Assembly (NCBI RefSeq): GCF_028368935.1
Contig: NZ_JAQNDK010000001.1
Location: forward strand, 2,480,001 to 2,544,000
Origin: Sorangium aterium
Lineage (GTDB): Bacteria; Myxococcota_A; Polyangia; Polyangiales; Polyangiaceae
Direction: 5' to 3'
DNA: 64,000 nucleotides
Below, in pieces: positions 35,766 to 45,406 of the stretch. Made by a program: the position numbers and the translations under genes. Numbering within the stretch: the stretch's first letter is position 1; every line of letters begins with the position of its first letter. The notes beneath the pieces were generated by a model that did no database searches, was not told the origin of the DNA, and saw nothing but the letters and a program-made list of their open reading frames with translations.

Positions 35766-35797
35766 GCTCATCCGCTCATCCGCTCATCCGCTCATCT
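35766..35797. repeat. Four 8-bp tandem repeats across the glycosyltransferase stop
   Basis: Four head-to-tail copies of GCTCATCC (the last with T at the final base) span 35766-35797 and include the stop codon of the minus-strand glycosyltransferase at 35776. Eight is not a multiple of three, so a copy-number change would alter the C-terminus. Confidence 0.8.
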
Positions 35798-36849
35798 GCG
35801 CGCCGCGCGCCGCGCGCCGCGCGCGCGAGCGCCGCGCGCACCGCGGCCGCGGTGCCGTCCCAGGTGGGCAGCGAGGCGGCCCGGACGGCCGCCGCGCGGC
35901 TCATGCTCGCCCGGAGGGCGCCGTCCTCGAGGAAGCGGGCGAGCGCCGGCGCGGGGCCCTCGACGTCGTCCCAGAGCAGCGCCTCCGCGCCGTCCTGGAC
36001 CGCCTCCGCGATCGCGCCGGCGCGGGCGGCGAGCACCGGGACGCCGGCCCGGACCGCCTCCGTGAGCACCATGCCGTAGCCCTCCAGCGACGAGGGCAGG
36101 ACGAGCGCGTCCGCCGCCGCGAGCTCGGCCGCGAGCGCCTCGTCCCCGAGCACGCCGGGCGCCGAGACGCGCGCCTGCAGGAACGCGGAGCCGGCGATCG
36201 CGCGGCCCACCCGCCCGGCGTAGGCCGGGTCGCGCGCCGCGTCCCCGATGAGCACGAGCGTGGCATGCGCGCTCCCGACCCGCTCGAACGCCGCGAGGAG
36301 CTCCAGCAGCCGCTTGCGCGGGATGAAGCTCCCCACGAACAGGAGCCGCAGCGGGCCGCCGTCCCGCCGGGCGCGGGCGAGCAAGGGGAGCCGGTCCGCG
36401 CCCGGCGTCGCCACGTCGACCCGCGCGAGCCCGAGCTCGCGCCGGAGCCGCGCCGCGGTCGTCGCGCTCGTCGCGAGGTGCGCGTCGCACAGGCGGATCA
36501 CCGCCGCCTCCGCGAGCGAGAGCGCCGCGCGCCGCGGGCCGGGCGGGAGCTCCCACGCGCTCAGGTGGTGGACGAGGAGCGCGCGCGCGATCCGCCGCGG
36601 CAGCACCGCGAACGCCGGCCCGAGCTCCGGGAAGCAGAGCTCGTCGCCGACCACCACGGCGGGGTCGAGCCGGGCGAGGCGCCGCGCGAGCGCGAGGCCG
36701 GCGAGCGCCCGCGACCGCGGCGCCGGATCGAGGGACACGACCTCCACGGCGTCGCCCCGGGCGCGCAGCCGCTCGACGACGAGCCGATCGTAGATGTAGC
36801 CGCCCGTGGTCTGGTCGAGGGCGCCGTAGACGATCCAGGCGATGCGCAT
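35776..36849 (-). CDS. Glycosyltransferase, GT4/GT1 type
   Basis: A 357-residue GT-B-fold retaining-type glycosyltransferase. The N-terminal half starts MRIAWIVYGALDQTTGGYIY, with the Gly-rich donor-side loop. The C-terminal half has LRLLFVGSFIPRKRLLELLA and the E-x7-E nucleotide-sugar motif around SSLEGYGMVLTEAVRAGVPV. It likely adds a sugar to a lipid or polysaccharide at the cytoplasmic membrane face. The C-terminal end lies in an 8-bp tandem repeat and in GC dinucleotide-rich DNA. No sugar-biosynthesis neighbours are present, so the donor is unknown. Confidence 0.85.
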   Translation of the reverse strand: MRIAWIVYGALDQTTGGYIYDRLVVERLRARGDAVEVVSLDPAPRSRALAGLALARRLARLDPAVVVGDELCFPELGPAFAVLPRRIARALLVHHLSAWELPPGPRRAALSLAEAAVIRLCDAHLATSATTAARLRRELGLARVDVATPGADRLPLLARARRDGGPLRLLFVGSFIPRKRLLELLAAFERVGSAHATLVLIGDAARDPAYAGRVGRAIAGSAFLQARVSAPGVLGDEALAAELAAADALVLPSSLEGYGMVLTEAVRAGVPVLAARAGAIAEAVQDGAEALLWDDVEGPAPALARFLEDGALRASMSRAAAVRAASLPTWDGTAAAVRAALARAARGARRADERMSG

Positions 36850-36931
36850 CCGTCAACCCAGTACCACGGGACCTGGCCAGCCCGCGCGGACGGCCAGGCG
36901 CCGCGCCCGGGCGTCACGCGTCGCGCGGCGG

Positions 36932-37177
36932 CTACCGGCGCGCCCTCCGCGCCGACAGCTCCCCCGCCGCGACAAGGCCGGCGCCCAGCGCGAAGCACAC
37001 CAGCGAGGTCGCGAGCGCGGGCAGCGGGATGTCGCGATCGCCGCCGTTGTACGCCTCGACCGTGGACGTCAGGAGCCAGTACTGGAACGCGCAGAGCATC
37101 GCCACGGCGAGCAGCCTCGCGCCCATCGCGCCCTTCGCCCCAGGGCGCAGATCGTGTTTCGGTCCAGGGATCGGCAT
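36932..37177 (-). CDS. Small membrane protein, DUF6755-like
   Basis: An 81-residue protein with two membrane segments (GARLLAVAMLCAFQYWLLTS and LPALATSLVCFALGAGLVAA). I connect it from memory with DUF6755, a small protein found at the end of nitrate-reductase-type gene clusters. Its gene is the last of the seven-gene nitrate operon, eight bases after the Rieske gene stop. A role in assembling or anchoring the membrane electron-transfer module is inferred from position. Confidence 0.6.
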   Translation of the reverse strand: MPIPGPKHDLRPGAKGAMGARLLAVAMLCAFQYWLLTSTVEAYNGGDRDIPLPALATSLVCFALGAGLVAAGELSARRARR

Positions 37178-37185
37178 CGCTCACC

Positions 37186-37701
37186 TCACGTCGCACGCCC
37201 CCGCGAGAGGCCTACCGCGAACACCTTGCCGCCCTCGACCTCCAGCGCGATGCGCCCGAGCGGCCGCAGGTCGCGCGGCGGACCGGACGTGCCCTCGCCC
37301 GAGGCCACGTCGAAGCGACCGTTGTGGCAGTAGCACCGGAGGCACTCTTCCCCGCCCTCCCGCGCATAGGAGACCGGACATCCGAGGTGGGAGCACTTCT
37401 GCTCGAACGCCAGGAGCTCGCCGCTCTCGCGGCGGATCAGCAGCGCCGGCGTCGTCTCGTCCGGGTAGCGAAAGACCACGGCGCTCCCGGGCGCGAGATC
37501 GCCGACCCGCGCGATCTCCATGCGGCCGGACGGCTCCGCGGGCGGGCGGCGCGAGCGGAGGTACACCACGGCGTTGCCGGTCGCGAGCCCGCCGCTCAGC
37601 AGCACGAGGAAGCGCGCGAAGTCGCGGCGGGTCACGTGGTCGTCGCCCTCGGACTCGTAGGGGAAGTCCTCTCGCCACTTGGGCAGATCCTCCGCGCCCA
37701 T
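37186..37701 (-). CDS. Membrane-anchored Rieske [2Fe-2S] protein
   Basis: A 171-residue Rieske protein. The Tat-like N-terminal signal/anchor VTRRDFARFLVLLSGGLATG suggests a folded domain exported to the periplasmic face and kept anchored. The cluster motifs are CSHLGCPV and CYCHNGRFD, with the two Cys-His pairs. It probably passes electrons between quinol and the nitrate reductase system. ATG 37701 overlaps the ferredoxin stop (TGATG), so the two are translationally coupled. Confidence 0.85.
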   Translation of the reverse strand: MGAEDLPKWREDFPYESEGDDHVTRRDFARFLVLLSGGLATGNAVVYLRSRRPPAEPSGRMEIARVGDLAPGSAVVFRYPDETTPALLIRRESGELLAFEQKCSHLGCPVSYAREGGEECLRCYCHNGRFDVASGEGTSGPPRDLRPLGRIALEVEGGKVFAVGLSRGRAT

Positions 37702-38369
37702 CACAGAAACTCCGCCTCCGGCCCCGCCTCCTCCGGCGCTCGCCCGTCGCGCGCGCCCGCCGCCAGCGCGGTCGCTAGCGCCGCTGGGCCGCCGCCCTCG
37801 TCGAAGGCGGGCAGCTCGACCGCCATCTCGTCCACGTCGTGCGGCACCATCACGTGCACGCGCGTCGCGATCCGCTGCTTGCCGAAGCGCCAGCGGTTGA
37901 TCGGCTTGCTCGCCGGCCGCTGCTGCGCGATCTCCTCGCGCGTCCCGTAGAACAGCGCGCCCGTGGGGCAGACCGTCGCGCACATCGGCTTCTTCCCTGC
38001 GCTCGTCCGGTCGAAGCACATGTCGCACTTCTGCATTTGCTGGATCTCCATCTTGATGATCGGGACCCCGAACGGACACGCGAGCTCGCAGTTGCCGCAC
38101 GAGATGCACCGGGGCTTGAGGCTCGAGTGCACGATCCCGTGCTCGTCGACCTTGATGGCGTCGGCGGGGCAGACCGACGCGCAGGTCGGATCGGCGCAAT
38201 GCATGCAGACCATCGGCGCGGTCTGGAGCGACACGCCCGGCGCGACCAGGTCCACGTGCACCATCGGCAACCCGCGGTGCGTGTGGCACTCCGAGCACGC
38301 CGCGGCGCACGCCTGGCAGCCGATGCACCGCTGAAAATCGATGAAGAAATCACGCACCACAGCGCTCAT
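37701..38369 (-). CDS. Four-cluster ferredoxin-type electron-transfer subunit
   Basis: A 222-residue protein of the NrfC/HycB/DmsB type. Four cysteine groups are visible: [43 protein letters not shown] and CDMC...[10 protein letters not shown], for four [4Fe-4S] clusters. It should carry electrons to the molybdopterin subunit. Its start (38369) overlaps the stop of the nitrate reductase gene and its stop overlaps the Rieske gene, so all are in one operon. The C-terminal 50 residues are Ala/Gly/Glu-rich and variable. Confidence 0.9.
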   Translation of the reverse strand: MSAVVRDFFIDFQRCIGCQACAAACSECHTHRGLPMVHVDLVAPGVSLQTAPMVCMHCADPTCASVCPADAIKVDEHGIVHSSLKPRCISCGNCELACPFGVPIIKMEIQQMQKCDMCFDRTSAGKKPMCATVCPTGALFYGTREEIAQQRPASKPINRWRFGKQRIATRVHVMVPHDVDEMAVELPAFDEGGGPAALATALAAGARDGRAPEEAGPEAEFL

Positions 38370-40591
38370 GAGGCCTCCAGCTTGAGCTCGGCGAACAGCG
38401 ATCGCGCCCGATCGGCTTCGCCGCGCGTGGCGGCGCGCACCCTGCACGCCGCGACCTTGAACTCCGGCATCTTGCTCACGGGATCCAGCGCGCGGACCGT
38501 GAGCTGGTTGGCGGCAAGCTCCTCGGGCCAGTGGTACGGGAGGAACACCGTATCCGGGCGGATCGTCTCGACGATCCGGAGCGGGACCGTTATCGCGCCG
38601 CGCCGGGTCTCGACCGTGACCAGCTGCCGATCGACGAGGCCGAGCCGCGTCGCGAGCGCGGGGTGCATCTCGCAGATCGGCCCGGGGCTCTTCTCGACAA
38701 GGAACTTGATCCGCCGCGTCTGCGTCCCGCTGAGGTAATGAAACACGCTCCGGCCCGAGGTCATGTACAGCGGAAACTCCGCGTCGGGCACCTCCGCGCT
38801 CGGGCGGTAAGGCGTGGGGAGCAGCTTGAACTTGCCGTCGGGGTGGTAGCTCCTCCCGTCCTCGAAGAGCCTCGGGGTGCCCGGGTGCCCTTCCGACGGG
38901 CAGGGCCAAAACACCCCCATCTCCCGCTCCACGCGCTCGTACGTGATGCCCGCGTAATCGGCGGTCCCTCCCGCGCTCGCGCGGCGCAGCTCGTTGAAGA
39001 TGTCCTCGCTGCTCGAGAAGCGGAAGTGCTCCTCCTTCCCGAGCCGCCTCGCGAGCTCGAGGAGGATCCACGTGTCCCGCCGCGCGTTGCCGGGCGGCTC
39101 CACGGCGGCGCGGATGCGCACCACGCGGGCCTCCGCCGTCGTCGAGGTGCCCTCTTCCTCCTCGTGCAGCGAGCCCGGCAGCACGACATCGGCGTAGCGG
39201 GCCGTCTCGCTCATGAAGAAGTCGATGACGCAGAAGAACTCGAGCCTCTCGAGCGCCTCGCGGGTGAAGCCCGTGTCGGGGTGGCTGACCATCGGGTTGA
39301 AGCAGATGTTGAGGAGCCCGTGGATCCCGCCCGCGTGGATCGCCTCGACGATCTCCACGGTCGTCTTGCCCTTGCGCGGCAGCTCGGCGTCGGAGATCCG
39401 CCAGACATCGCAGATGTGCTTGCGGTGCTCCGGGTTCTCGATGTCGCGGTTGCCGGGGAGCTGATCGCACTTGTGCCCGTGCTCGCGCCCGCCCTGCCCG
39501 TTGCCCTGCCCCGTGATGGTCCCGTAGCCGCAGCCCCTGCGGCCGATCCTGCCGGTGGCGAGCACGAGGTTGATCAGGCCGAGGACGTTCTCGACACCCT
39601 TCGTGTGCTGCTCCACGCCGCGCGCGTGCAGGAGGAAGCTCGTCTTCGCCTGCCCCCACGCCGCGGCGACCTCGCGGATGAGCGCCGCCGGGACGCCGCA
39701 GATCTCGCCGGCCCACTCGGGCGTGCAGCGCTCCACCGAGGCGCGGAGCTCGGCCCAGCCCGTGCAGCGCTGCTCGACGAACTCCCGGTCGAACCAGCCG
39801 TTGGCGACGAGCTCATGGAGCAGCGCCTGGTTGAGCGCGCTGTCGGTCCCCGGGCGAAGCGCGACGTGGTGGTCGGCGGTGCGGGCGATGGGCGTCTCGC
39901 GCGGATCGACCACGATGAGCTTCGCTCCCCGGTCGCGCGCCTTCCAGATGTAGTGCGTCAGCGTCGGGAAGCACTCGCTCACGTTGGTGCCCGCGAGCAG
40001 CACGACGCCGGCCTCGGGGATGTCGTCCCACGGGTTCGCGACGCGGTCGATCCCGAACGCCTTCTTGTTGCCCGCGCCCGCGGAGACCATGCAGAACCGG
40101 CCGTTATAGTCCAGGTTGGCGGTGCCGAGCGCGAGGCGCGCGAACTTGCCCACGAGATAGCTCTTCTCGTTGCTCAGCGAGACCCCGCTCAGCATCGCGA
40201 ACGCGTCCTTGCCCCGCTTCGCCTGGATCGCGCGCGCCTTCGACGCGACGAGATCGAGCGCCTCGTCCCAGCCCGCCTTCCTGAACCCGGCCCCCTCGCG
40301 GATCAGCGGGTCGGTCAGGCGGTCGGGGTGGTGCGTCTGCATGTACCGCTTGACCCCCTTCGGACAGAGCCGCCCCTCGTTGAACGGGAACTCCTCCCAA
40401 GGCTCGATGCCGATGACACGGCCGCTCTTGACCTGCAGCTTCACACCGCACTGCATCCCGCAGAAGCAGCAGTGCGTCTCGACCAGCCTGTCGGGCTCGG
40501 GCTTCGGCCCCCACCCGGTCACGGGCGAGTCCGAGACGTGCGGTCCGTACTCACGAATGTAGTCGGAAATAGGCAATCTCAGGTGAGCCAT
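38366..40591 (-). CDS. Molybdopterin oxidoreductase, nitrate reductase catalytic subunit
   Basis: A 741-residue bis-MGD enzyme resembling assimilatory nitrate reductases (NasA/NarB) and formate-dehydrogenase-type proteins. The N-terminal [4Fe-4S] motif is [14 protein letters not shown] plus LCPKGVKR. The molybdenum region has [16 protein letters not shown]. No Tat signal is present, so it is cytoplasmic. The domains are Fe-S, MopB-type core, and C-terminal beta-barrel ([20 protein letters not shown]). It acts with the polyferredoxin and NirB to reduce nitrate to ammonium. The physical electron donor here appears to be membrane cytochrome b and Rieske proteins rather than NADH. Start ATG 40591. 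Confidence 0.88.
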   Translation of the reverse strand: MAHLRLPISDYIREYGPHVSDSPVTGWGPKPEPDRLVETHCCFCGMQCGVKLQVKSGRVIGIEPWEEFPFNEGRLCPKGVKRYMQTHHPDRLTDPLIREGAGFRKAGWDEALDLVASKARAIQAKRGKDAFAMLSGVSLSNEKSYLVGKFARLALGTANLDYNGRFCMVSAGAGNKKAFGIDRVANPWDDIPEAGVVLLAGTNVSECFPTLTHYIWKARDRGAKLIVVDPRETPIARTADHHVALRPGTDSALNQALLHELVANGWFDREFVEQRCTGWAELRASVERCTPEWAGEICGVPAALIREVAAAWGQAKTSFLLHARGVEQHTKGVENVLGLINLVLATGRIGRRGCGYGTITGQGNGQGGREHGHKCDQLPGNRDIENPEHRKHICDVWRISDAELPRKGKTTVEIVEAIHAGGIHGLLNICFNPMVSHPDTGFTREALERLEFFCVIDFFMSETARYADVVLPGSLHEEEEGTSTTAEARVVRIRAAVEPPGNARRDTWILLELARRLGKEEHFRFSSSEDIFNELRRASAGGTADYAGITYERVEREMGVFWPCPSEGHPGTPRLFEDGRSYHPDGKFKLLPTPYRPSAEVPDAEFPLYMTSGRSVFHYLSGTQTRRIKFLVEKSPGPICEMHPALATRLGLVDRQLVTVETRRGAITVPLRIVETIRPDTVFLPYHWPEELAANQLTVRALDPVSKMPEFKVAACRVRAATRGEADRARSLFAELKLEAS

Positions 40592-40615
40592 ATGTCGTCT
40601 CCTCCGCTCCGTTAC

Positions 40616-41701
40616 TCACGAGAAGCGGCCGCCGCGCGCGCGGTGGTGCGCGCGGCCGATGAGCATCCGCCGGCCCCGCGGGGAGATCTCGCTCCACGCA
40701 GGTCCGGTCCCCGTCCGCGCCGCGTAGTCGAACCCCACCTCCTCGAGCACCCCTTTGAGATCGTCGGTCTGGAGCTTCGCCGCGAACGCCTCGCGCGTGA
40801 CCGGACAGACCGCCTTCTCGCCCCGGTCGCCCGCCTCCTTGTAGAACGTGACGCCCACCGACGCGGGGCGCTGGAACACGTGGAAGAGCTTGCCGAACGG
40901 CAGGTAAACGAGCGTCACGATCACGGTCAGCGCGTGGAGCTGGGCGAGCGCGCCGTAGAAATACCCGTGCAGCCACTCGTAGCTCACCCAGAGCAAGAGC
41001 CCGCTCGCGCTCACGGCGAAGAGCAGGAGGAGCGGCAGGAGGTCGCGCTCGAAGCGCTGCGCCGCCACCGCGCCGCCCTCCCGCATGCGGCGGAGCATGG
41101 CGAGCATCACCCCCGGCATGACCATGAGACCGCTGACGACGAGCGCGTGAAAGACCGCCCACCCCACGACGCCGTGGACCGGGATCTCCGAAACGGGGTA
41201 TCCGAAGAGCACCACGCGATAGACCGCGCCCGCGCCGGACTCGAAGTGAAGCCAGCCGAACACGAGCGGGAACGTCACGGCCGCGGCGAGCGCGCAACCC
41301 CACGCGATGAGCATGTGCGCGATCCACCGGGTCAGGCCGCGGCGCAGGATGAAATCCTGCGCGATGATCTTCGACCACAGCGCCTTGACGATGAGCGTCG
41401 GGCGGCGGAGGCGCGGCCAGCGGCGCGGCGAGAAGAGCACCTCTACGCCGCGGACCCAGAACTTGCGGGTCGGCGGCTTGCTGAGCCAGACGGAGTACCG
41501 GTAAACGACCCCGAAGGTCATGAAGAGGCACGCGAAGGTGTAGCCCACGAGCGCGGAGTCGAAGTCCGCGAGATCGCGGCTGCCGAGGACGATGAGCGCC
41601 GCGAGCGCGGCGGCGGCGACGGTCCCGTTGCGGACCGCGCCCCAGTGCGCGAGCGGAGCGCGCTGCGGCGCGAGGATGGCTTGCACCGTGCCGTCCATCA
41701 T
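40616..41701 (-). CDS. Membrane cytochrome b-type electron-transfer subunit
   Basis: A 361-residue inner-membrane protein with about six hydrophobic segments and histidines placed in pairs (WIAHMLIAWG, VFHALVVSGLMV, LHALTVIVTL, GKLFHVFQR). This resembles NarI/HdrE-like b-heme quinol-oxidising subunits. It should feed electrons to the polyferredoxin and the molybdopterin enzyme. The start ATG 41701 overlaps the stop of the upstream Rieske gene (ATGA). The C-terminal 80 residues are soluble and include a VTREAFAAKLQTDDLKGVLE segment. Confidence 0.75.
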   Translation of the reverse strand: MMDGTVQAILAPQRAPLAHWGAVRNGTVAAAALAALIVLGSRDLADFDSALVGYTFACLFMTFGVVYRYSVWLSKPPTRKFWVRGVEVLFSPRRWPRLRRPTLIVKALWSKIIAQDFILRRGLTRWIAHMLIAWGCALAAAVTFPLVFGWLHFESGAGAVYRVVLFGYPVSEIPVHGVVGWAVFHALVVSGLMVMPGVMLAMLRRMREGGAVAAQRFERDLLPLLLLFAVSASGLLLWVSYEWLHGYFYGALAQLHALTVIVTLVYLPFGKLFHVFQRPASVGVTFYKEAGDRGEKAVCPVTREAFAAKLQTDDLKGVLEEVGFDYAARTGTGPAWSEISPRGRRMLIGRAHHRARGGRFS

Positions 41702-42120
41702 GCGCCGCAAGCTCCGCGCTCGCTCCGCAGCGGCGTCAGCGCGGGTCGCTCCTCGCGCGGAAAGGGGGAGCTGCCCGCCTCGGGACGCGAGAGGCGGACG
41801 AGGATCTCCCCCGACGCGCTCAGCTCCACCTCGAAGCACGCGAGCGCGCTGCACTCGGCGCCGATCGGGTGACCGGTCGACAGGTCGAAGGCGAGCCCGT
41901 GAAGAGGGCACTGGACGACGTTGCCCCCGAGGAGCCCGTCCGCGAGCTGCCCTCCCCGGTGAGGGCAGCGCGCCTGCACGGCGAACAGCTCCCCTGCTCG
42001 CGTCCGGAACACGGCCACCTCGTAGCCGTCGACATGAAACGCCTTCCCTTCTCCTTCGGGTATCTGGCCCAGGGGGCCAAGGTTGAAGACAGCCATCTCC
42101 TTCAGCGCGACCTCGCTCAT
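41698..42120 (-). CDS. NirD-like Rieske ferredoxin
   Basis: A 140-residue soluble Rieske protein similar to the small subunit of assimilatory nitrite reductase (NirD). The motifs CPHRGGQL and CPLHGLAFD hold the [2Fe-2S] cluster. It lies directly downstream of nirB, as in many bacteria. The start is ATG 42120 (a GTG at 42123 precedes it). Its stop overlaps the next gene's start. The C-terminal 40 residues are Arg/Pro-rich and probably non-catalytic. Confidence 0.85.
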   Translation of the reverse strand: MSEVALKEMAVFNLGPLGQIPEGEGKAFHVDGYEVAVFRTRAGELFAVQARCPHRGGQLADGLLGGNVVQCPLHGLAFDLSTGHPIGAECSALACFEVELSASGEILVRLSRPEAGSSPFPREERPALTPLRSERGACGA

Positions 42121-42135
42121 CACCCGAACTCCTCC

Positions 42136-42203
42136 CCGGCCGGCGCGTGTGCCGGCCGGATGACACCCCTCGCCTCCGCGGGCGCCGGGCGCTGGCCCGG
42201 CGC
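42136..42203. promoter_or_regulatory. Two tandem GC hairpins between nirB and nirD-like gene
   Basis: Perfect 9-bp stems at 42136-42159 (CCGGCCGGC / GCCGGCCGG, 6-base loop) and 42182-42203 (GCGCCGGGC / GCCCGGCGC, GCTG loop) fill the 104-bp intercistronic gap. They may protect the nirB mRNA end or attenuate downstream expression. Confidence 0.6.
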
Positions 42204-42224
42204 TCCTCTCCGCCGATCCACGGC

Positions 42225-44762
42225 CTACTCCGCCTGCGCGGGCGCGCCGCTCGGCGGCGGGAGCAGGGTCGTGAACTGGGACGGATGGATCGGGCTGTCG
42301 GCCTCGCTCCAGGGGTCCGCATAGGCGTCGACCGAAGCCTGGACCTCCGCGTCGAGGCGCGCCGCAACCCCTTCGGCGTCGTCCACGATCACCCGCCGCA
42401 CTCTCTCGATCCCGACCCGCTCGACGAAATCGTACGAGCGCTCCATGTACCTGGCCTGCTCTCGGTAATACTGCATGAAGCGGCCCGCGTACCTGATGAC
42501 CTCCTCCTGCGTGTCAACCACGCAAAGCAGATCTCCCTTCCTGACGCGCGAGCCGGCCCCGCCTCCCACGTAGATCTCCCACCGGCCTCCCTCGATGGCG
42601 ACGGCGCCCACGTCCTTGGTCGTCGCCTCCGAGCAGTTGCGAGGGCAGCCGGCGATGGCGAGCTTCAACTTATGGGGCGCCTCGAACCCCTGGAATCGGC
42701 GCTCGATCGCGATGCCGAGCGCCGTGCTGTCTCCGACCCCGTAACGGCAGAACTCGCTGCCGACGCACGTCTTGCAGGTGCGGAATCCCTTGGTGTAAGC
42801 GTGACCGGACGGCATGCCCAGGTCGCGCCACACGTCCGGCAGCCGCTCCTTCTCGATGCCGAGGAGGTCGATCCGCTGGCCGCCCGTGATCTTCACCATC
42901 CTCGCCTCGTAGCGCTCAGCCACGTCGGCGATCTTCCGGAGCTGGGCGGGCGTCGTGACGCCTCCATAGATGCGCGGGATGACGCTGAACGTCCCGTCGC
43001 GCTGGATGTTCGCGTGCACCCGATCGTTGATGAAGCGCGCGTCGCGCTCGTCCTCGTACTCTCTCCCCCAGATGCTCTTGAGCAGCGAGGCGAGCCCCGG
43101 CTTGCTCGCCAGGTCCTCCTGCCCGCCCGCGAGCTCGCGGAACACGGACGAGACGCTGCGCAGCCCGCGCTCCTTGATGAGCCGGACGAGCTCCGGCTTC
43201 GCGTAGGGCACGCCGGGCACGTAGTAATGGGCCGAGGGGTCCTCCGCCGCGTCGCTCCCGAGGACCAGCTCGAGGACGGCCTGCACCTGCGGCTTGCACG
43301 CCCCGCAGCCCGACCCGGCGCGCGTCGCGGCGCACGCCTGCCGGAGGGTGCGGCACCCGCCCCGCGCCGCCGCGGCGATCTGGCCCTTCGAGACGCCGTT
43401 GCAGTTGCATACCTGCGCCTCGTCCGGCATGTCCCCCACGCTGGGCTCGCCCGCGCCGGCGTGGGCCCCTGCGGAGAGGAGAGCCGCGCGGTCCTCGGGG
43501 ATCTTGAGGCCACGCTCGAACGCCTGGAGCAGCCTCCCGCCCGGCGCCCCGCCGCCGAGCAGGATGGCGCCCGCGAGGGTCCCGTCCCGGATCACGAGCT
43601 TCCGGTAAATCCCGCGCGACGGCTCGGCGTAGGCGACCTCTTCCTCCGCGTCGCTCGCGGCGCGCTGCTCCCCCATCACCAGGAGATCGACGCCCATCAC
43701 CTTGAGCTTGGTGGAGATCTTCGAGCCCGCATACGCCGCGTCGGGCCGGCGCTCCGTGAGCCGATCGGCCAGGATCTGCGCCTGTTCCCACAGGGGAGCC
43801 ACGAGCCCGTAGGTGCGCCCGCGGTGCTGGACGCACTCGCCGAGCGCATGGATGTCCGGATCGTCGGGCGAGCAGAGGTCGTCTCCCACGACGATCCCCC
43901 GCTCGACGGTGAGCCCCGCGTCGCGCGCGAGCTCTGCGTTCGGGCGGATGCCGGCGGAGATCACCACGAGATCGCACGCGAGCTCGCTCCCGTCCTCGAA
44001 GCGGAGCCCCTCGACCCGCTCGTCTCCGAGGATCTCCCGGGTGGATTTCTCGAGGTGGACGGCGAGCCCCATGTCCTCCAGCGCGCGCCGGAGCACGGCT
44101 CCGCCGGCCGCGTCGAGCTGGACCTCCATGAGGTGCTTCATCAGGTGCACCACGTGCACCTCCAGGCCGAGCCCGAGCAGGCCCCGCGCGGCCTCGAGGC
44201 CGAGGAGCCCGCCGCCGATCACGGCGGCCCGCCGCGACCGCTTCGCGTGCTCGAGGATGCCGCTGCAGTCATCGAGCGTCCTGAACACGAAGACCCCGCT
44301 CTTGTACCCTCCCCCCTCCCGCTCCAGCCCCTCGATCCTCGGCACGAAGGCGCGGCTCCCCGTGGCGATGACGAGCTTGTCGTAGGCCTCGGCGACGCCC
44401 GAGGCGCCGCGGACAATCTTGCTCCTGCGGTCGATCGAGGCGACCCGGACCCCGGCGTGGAGGCGGACGCCGTTGTCCTCGTACCAGGACAGAGGGTTGA
44501 TGAAGATGTCCTTCGGGTCCTGGATTCCCGCGAGAACGTTCGACAGCAGGATACGGTTGTAATTGCCGTACGGCTCATCGCCGAACATCACGATTTCGAA
44601 GCGGTTTCTGCCCCCCCGCGCGACGAGCTCCTCCACGAACCGCGCGCCGGCCATCCCATTGCCGATCACCACGAGGCGCTCCCTCTCCCGTTTTGGGACC
44701 GCCTGCCCGCTCCTGCCGGTTGTGCCTCCCTCGACGACGGCAGATCCAGGTTCATCGCTCAT
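42225..44762 (-). CDS. nirB: Nitrite reductase large subunit
   Basis: An 845-residue siroheme nitrite reductase making ammonium from nitrite. Domain order: FAD/NAD(P)H oxidoreductase (LVVIGNGMAGARFVEELVAR near residue 30; ATGSRAFVPRIEG), a BFD-like [2Fe-2S] domain (VCNCNGVSKGQIAAAARGG plus SGCGACKPQV), then the sulfite/nitrite reductase repeats with siroheme-Fe4S4 cysteines in CKTCVGSEFCRYG and CPRNCSEATTKD. The start is ATG 44762 with GGAGG ten bases upstream; the frame is open to 44789. It is first in the nitrate/nitrite operon. Confidence 0.95.
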   Translation of the reverse strand: MSDEPGSAVVEGGTTGRSGQAVPKRERERLVVIGNGMAGARFVEELVARGGRNRFEIVMFGDEPYGNYNRILLSNVLAGIQDPKDIFINPLSWYEDNGVRLHAGVRVASIDRRSKIVRGASGVAEAYDKLVIATGSRAFVPRIEGLEREGGGYKSGVFVFRTLDDCSGILEHAKRSRRAAVIGGGLLGLEAARGLLGLGLEVHVVHLMKHLMEVQLDAAGGAVLRRALEDMGLAVHLEKSTREILGDERVEGLRFEDGSELACDLVVISAGIRPNAELARDAGLTVERGIVVGDDLCSPDDPDIHALGECVQHRGRTYGLVAPLWEQAQILADRLTERRPDAAYAGSKISTKLKVMGVDLLVMGEQRAASDAEEEVAYAEPSRGIYRKLVIRDGTLAGAILLGGGAPGGRLLQAFERGLKIPEDRAALLSAGAHAGAGEPSVGDMPDEAQVCNCNGVSKGQIAAAARGGCRTLRQACAATRAGSGCGACKPQVQAVLELVLGSDAAEDPSAHYYVPGVPYAKPELVRLIKERGLRSVSSVFRELAGGQEDLASKPGLASLLKSIWGREYEDERDARFINDRVHANIQRDGTFSVIPRIYGGVTTPAQLRKIADVAERYEARMVKITGGQRIDLLGIEKERLPDVWRDLGMPSGHAYTKGFRTCKTCVGSEFCRYGVGDSTALGIAIERRFQGFEAPHKLKLAIAGCPRNCSEATTKDVGAVAIEGGRWEIYVGGGAGSRVRKGDLLCVVDTQEEVIRYAGRFMQYYREQARYMERSYDFVERVGIERVRRVIVDDAEGVAARLDAEVQASVDAYADPWSEADSPIHPSQFTTLLPPPSGAPAQAE

Positions 44763-45406
44763 GAGATCCAGTCCTCCTTGCCCAGGCAACCGTCCGACGC
44801 GCGCTGCGCGCGTCCCCGAGCGCTATCGCCCGCGGTCCTACGCGAGCGCTCGTCGGGTCATCCAGTACAGCGGCCCTCGACGTCACGAGGACGCGGCGGA
44901 GCAGGCTCGGTCGCGTTCTCGCATCGAGTTGCTGATGCAACAGGAATACAAAAATCGATCCAGCCCCGCGCGGGTCGCCTTGATGTGTTCCGCCTTTGTG
45001 GCCCAGAAGACGGAACGGGGGGGTACCGGGTTCCGGGCGTCGTGACGAATTATGAGGTTCCGATCGCATACAGCGAGACACCACGGGTCTCCTCCGGGCG
45101 CCCCCGGCCGGGCTACGTGGCGTCTCTGTGAAGATCGCTTCGTCAGAGGAATAAGGGTGTCTCCGCCTTGTTATGCGGCGGAGTCGACTGCCCTAGTCCC
45201 GCGCGAGCGCCGGAGCAGGCGCCGAGCAGCTGGCCGCTCGGCCTCGGACGGACAGGCGCGCGCCTCGCCGGGCTCAGGGGCGCTCGGCTCTGCCGGACGA
45301 GCGTCGCGAGCGGCCTGAGGCCGGGGAGAGCACGCGAGAAAGCCAGCAGGTCCTGGAGCGGGCTCGGCCGACCGTTCGGACGACGCAGCAGCTCGTCAGA
45401 CGGAGC
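44763..45406. other. Upstream region of the nitrate/nitrite operon, no supported gene
   Basis: This 644-bp gap separates the nirB start from the PTPS-like gene end. It holds a 5-bp inverted repeat, GTTGC-TGAT-GCAAC, at 44928-44941, a possible regulator site about 165 bp upstream of nirB. Plus-strand open frames around 44563-45045 and 45052-45410 show no recognisable protein. No consensus promoter was convincing. Confidence 0.4.
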
